From the NCBI GenBank assembly GCA_035573855.1, contig DATLZU010000046.1, positions 50,032 through 114,031 of the forward strand: a DNA stretch of 64,000 bases, written 5' to 3'. This DNA is from DATLZU01 sp035573855. Lineage in GTDB: Bacteria > Nitrospirota > Nitrospiria > Nitrospirales > Nitrospiraceae. Shown piece by piece: positions 61,978 through 64,000 of this stretch (its first letter is position 1; each line of letters opens with the position of its first letter). Both the position numbers and the translations under genes were made by a program. The notes beneath the pieces are model-generated. The model was given only the letters and a program-made list of their open reading frames with translations. It was not told the DNA's origin and did not search any database.

Positions 61978-61999
61978 TTGGCTCTTGAGATTGGTGCAC

Positions 62000-62029
62000 A
62001 CGCCTGTCCCGTCCGCGGATGGGCGTTTT
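62000..62029 (+). terminator. Terminator hairpin in the riboswitch expression platform
   Basis: ACGCCTGTCC (62000-62009) pairs with GGATGGGCGT (62017-62026), ten base pairs including G-U pairs, and TTTT overlaps the end at 62026-62029. The short U-run suggests partial termination. It probably carries the on/off decision of the c-di-GMP riboswitch. Confidence 0.6.
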
Positions 62030-62084
62030 CGTGTGGCGTGCATAAGAAGCGGTGGCGGGCCAGGTCGAACGGAGGACCAATACG

Positions 62085-64000
62085 ATGCATCAGTCTAGAG
62101 AACGAACTCTGCGGTGGTTGAAAACGTTCGTTGTAAGTGGGACGATGAGTTACTTGGTTGTCGGCCTGAACGCGAACACGTTGGTCGGATTTGGAGCCTC
62201 CACGGACATAGTGATAGCGGCCGAGTCTATCATCGATGCTTCCTCCTCCACTTCGCAGAAGCCTGTCCTACAACAGACTGATCGCAATCTAAGCCGCCGT
62301 TCGCTCATCGGATCTGCAACCACGTCCCCTGGCCCAAATGGGAAGGCCTCAACGAACTCGGCCAGTCAAGGTCGTAAACTGATCCGTCGCCCCTCCACTG
62401 GCCAACTCGTTCCGACTGATCAGCCTGCCCTCTCCGCTCAACCTGCGGTTCAAAACGGCTCAACGGCCTTGCCTGCCGGATCTATAGCCAGCGAAAGCCC
62501 GACCACGACATCTTCGAGCACAACGACAAAAGGCGCGGCGAATGGGACCGGATCTATTTCGATCTCCACAGTGACTTCTTCAGCCGTATCGGTGCCAACA
62601 ACCTCGTTGCCAGGTGCCGGTTCAAGTTCGACTCTATCCTCGGCGGCAAGCGCCTCAACGGCGGCCCCGGCCTCTGGCAGTTCTTCATCGGGCGGCAGCT
62701 TCGCCGGCAGAGCGCTCCAGAAACTGTTAAGTCAAATGCCCGCCTTGGCGGACATCCTCTCGCCACCGTCGTCGACTCCAAACTCGACGCCGCCCGCCAC
62801 CACCAGCCCGGTGATCGGAAGGTCTCCGGCAAGCCTGGCGTTTTCGGCCGTCCAAAACGGATCGAACCCAGCCAGCCAGACCGTCACGATCAGCAATACC
62901 GGCTCCGGGACGCTGAATTGGACCGCTGTCTCGAGCGCAACGTGGCTGAGTCTCAACGGAGCGAATTCAGTGTCTGGAACGAATAGCGGGTCATTCACAG
63001 CAAATGTCAATCCCTCCGGCCTTGCAGTCGGAACCTACAATGCTTCGATTACGATCAGTGCCACCGGCGCGACCAATACCCCGCAGACGGTATCCGTGAC
63101 GTTGACGGTCACGGCTGCGCCGACACCGACCATCGGTTTGAGCACAACGAATTTGTCATTCACCGGTGTACAGGGAGGAACGAACCCGGCCAGTCAGACT
63201 GTGACCGTCACCAACACAGGCTCAGGCACATTGAGTTGGAATGCAACAGAGAACACAACCTGGCTGAGTGTGAGCCCGGCATCGGGAACCGGGAATGGAT
63301 CGCTGGTGGTCAGTGTCAATACGGCCGGATTGAGTGCCGGCACGGTCAGCGCACCGATCACGATCACGGCGTTGGGCGCCTCCAACACTCCGCAGACCGT
63401 CACCGTCTCTCTAGTGGTAACGGCTCCTGCAACCCCGACCATCGGCTATAGCCCAGCGAGCCTAAATTTCACCGCTACCCAGGGTGGGACCAATCCAAGC
63501 AATCAAACAGTAAGCATCACCAATACCGGAACCGGGACGTTAAGTTGGAGTGTCAGCGACAATGCAACGTGGCTCACGCTCAGCCCGACATCAGGAACTG
63601 GAAATGGTTCCGTGACGGCCAGCGTTAACCTATCGGGCTTGGCGGCCGGCACTTACAATGCCGCCATTACGATTGCCGGAACCGGTGCAACAAATACCCC
63701 GCAGACCGTTCCCGTGACGTTGACGGTGAACACTGCACCGACTATTAGACTCAGCCCGACCAGTCTCTCATTTACAGCGACTCAAGGGGCGGCCAACCCT
63801 GCGGCACAGACGGTCAACGTTACGAATACTGGTGGTGGCACCCTGACTTGGACGGCCAGCGACAATGCATCCTGGTTGACGTTGAACACGACGTCAGGCA
63901 CCACGACGACAGAAACCGATCCGATCACGGTCAGCGTCAATACGTCAGGCATGTCCGCGGGCACCTACAATGCGACCATCACGATCACGGCCGGCGTGGC
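62085..64000 (+). CDS. Exported protein with tandem BACON-like repeats (runs off the right edge)
   Basis: An uninterrupted frame from ATG 62085 to the window end, 638 codons. GGAGGA at 62071-62076 is a good ribosome-binding site. The N-terminus is basic, then hydrophobic (FVVSGTMSYLVVGLNANTLVG), an export signal. Residues about 60-240 are a low-complexity Ser/Thr/Ala/Pro linker. From residue 243 on come four repeats of about 100-106 residues, each with SQTVTISNTGSGTLNW-like and ATWLSL-like strands and ending NTPQTVSVTLTV. This is the BACON pattern, often a carbohydrate- or mucin-binding or spacer module. The c-di-GMP riboswitch upstream suggests a surface adhesin or matrix protein. Confidence 0.85.
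   Translation, partial: MHQSRERTLRWLKTFVVSGTMSYLVVGLNANTLVGFGASTDIVIAAESIIDASSSTSQKPVLQQTDRNLSRRSLIGSATTSPGPNGKASTNSASQGRKLIRRPSTGQLVPTDQPALSAQPAVQNGSTALPAGSIASESPTTTSSSTTTKGAANGTGSISISTVTSSAVSVPTTSLPGAGSSSTLSSAASASTAAPASGSSSSGGSFAGRALQKLLSQMPALADILSPPSSTPNSTPPATTSPVIGRSPASLAFSAVQNGSNPASQTVTISNTGSGTLNWTAVSSATWLSLNGANSVSGTNSGSFTANVNPSGLAVGTYNASITISATGATNTPQTVSVTLTVTAAPTPTIGLSTTNLSFTGVQGGTNPASQTVTVTNTGSGTLSWNATENTTWLSVSPASGTGNGSLVVSVNTAGLSAGTVSAPITITALGASNTPQTVTVSLVVTAPATPTIGYSPASLNFTATQGGTNPSNQTVSITNTGTGTLSWSVSDNATWLTLSPTSGTGNGSVTASVNLSGLAAGTYNAAITIAGTGATNTPQTVPVTLTVNTAPTIRLSPTSLSFTATQGAANPAAQTVNVTNTGGGTLTWTASDNASWLTLNTTSGTTTTETDPITVSVNTSGMSAGTYNATITITAGV
62811..64000 (+). repeat. Tandem BACON-like domain repeats
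   Basis: Four in-frame units begin at 62811, 63129, 63438 and 63741, with spacings of 318, 309 and 303 bp. The units are divergent at DNA level but share the same protein pattern. The last unit is cut by the window edge, so more may follow. Confidence 0.8.

Noticed and set aside
62811..64000. Tandem repeats as a possible CRISPR array
   Set aside because: Units are about 300 bp, coding and divergent at DNA level, ending in an open frame; they are protein domains.

Overview
The window is a contiguous piece of a high-GC Gram-negative bacterial chromosome. The cell envelope is diderm: there are genes for Kdo and heptose (lipopolysaccharide core), a secretin, outer-membrane-type lipoproteins and a DegP/HtrA protease. 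The gene families, the gene order, the isolated MutL/DUF6754 membrane cluster and the single-domain heptose kinase fit Nitrospirota (Nitrospira-like) best. That placement is inferred from remembered family resemblance; no database was searched. No rRNA, tRNA or CRISPR array was recognised.

Layout. 1-5588 (+): a compact six-gene cluster with a MutL/GlmL-like protein (cut by the left edge), a barrel-sandwich plus KOW-like protein, a DUF6754-like protein and three further membrane proteins. 5657-6907 (+): a MEMO-family protein that appears to have lost its metal ligands. 6908-9746: a mobile-DNA scar with a 132-bp element bounded by perfect 26-bp inverted repeats, a GIY-YIG protein, and a decayed ISL3-family element interrupted by a 5' fragment of an IS21-family element. 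9747-13856 (+): purH, purD, tsaC and a small coiled-coil lipoprotein. 13871-17075 (-): fmdB-like gene, aspartate aminotransferase, coaD, rsmD and a small zinc ribbon. 17271-20185 (+): radC and an EF-G-like GTPase.

20188-31625 (-): degP, a TrkA-C protein, plsY, pgsA and then lepA-lepB-rfaE1-kdsB-pyrG-kdsA-kdsD, which joins Kdo/heptose supply to CTP synthesis and signal peptidase. A full-consensus promoter precedes lepA. 31756-34375 (+): bioA and lhgO, read from a promoter that overlaps the lepA promoter back to back. 34399-45717 (-): a pyrimidine operon, pyrR-pyrB-pyrC-DUF4149-carA-sppA-M48 peptidase-carB-greA-SAM hydroxide adenosyltransferase. It is preceded by a recognisable PyrR-binding attenuator leader.

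45866-48983 (-): proA and a large unrecognised gene. 49117-59683 (-): an eleven-gene type IV filament locus that mixes type II secretion parts (GspD/E/F/G) with PilM/N/O/P-like parts. Its secretin carries N-terminal TPRs and a C-terminal cohesin-like domain. 59828-61135 (-): a UDP-N-acetylhexosamine dehydrogenase. 61136-64000: an AT-rich intergenic region, a possible sigma-54 promoter, a c-di-GMP-I (GEMM) riboswitch with a terminator, and a large exported protein with tandem BACON-like repeats that runs off the right edge.

The two most interesting places are the left-hand MutL/DUF6754 membrane cluster, which resembles no system I can name, and the c-di-GMP riboswitch controlling the BACON-repeat surface protein.
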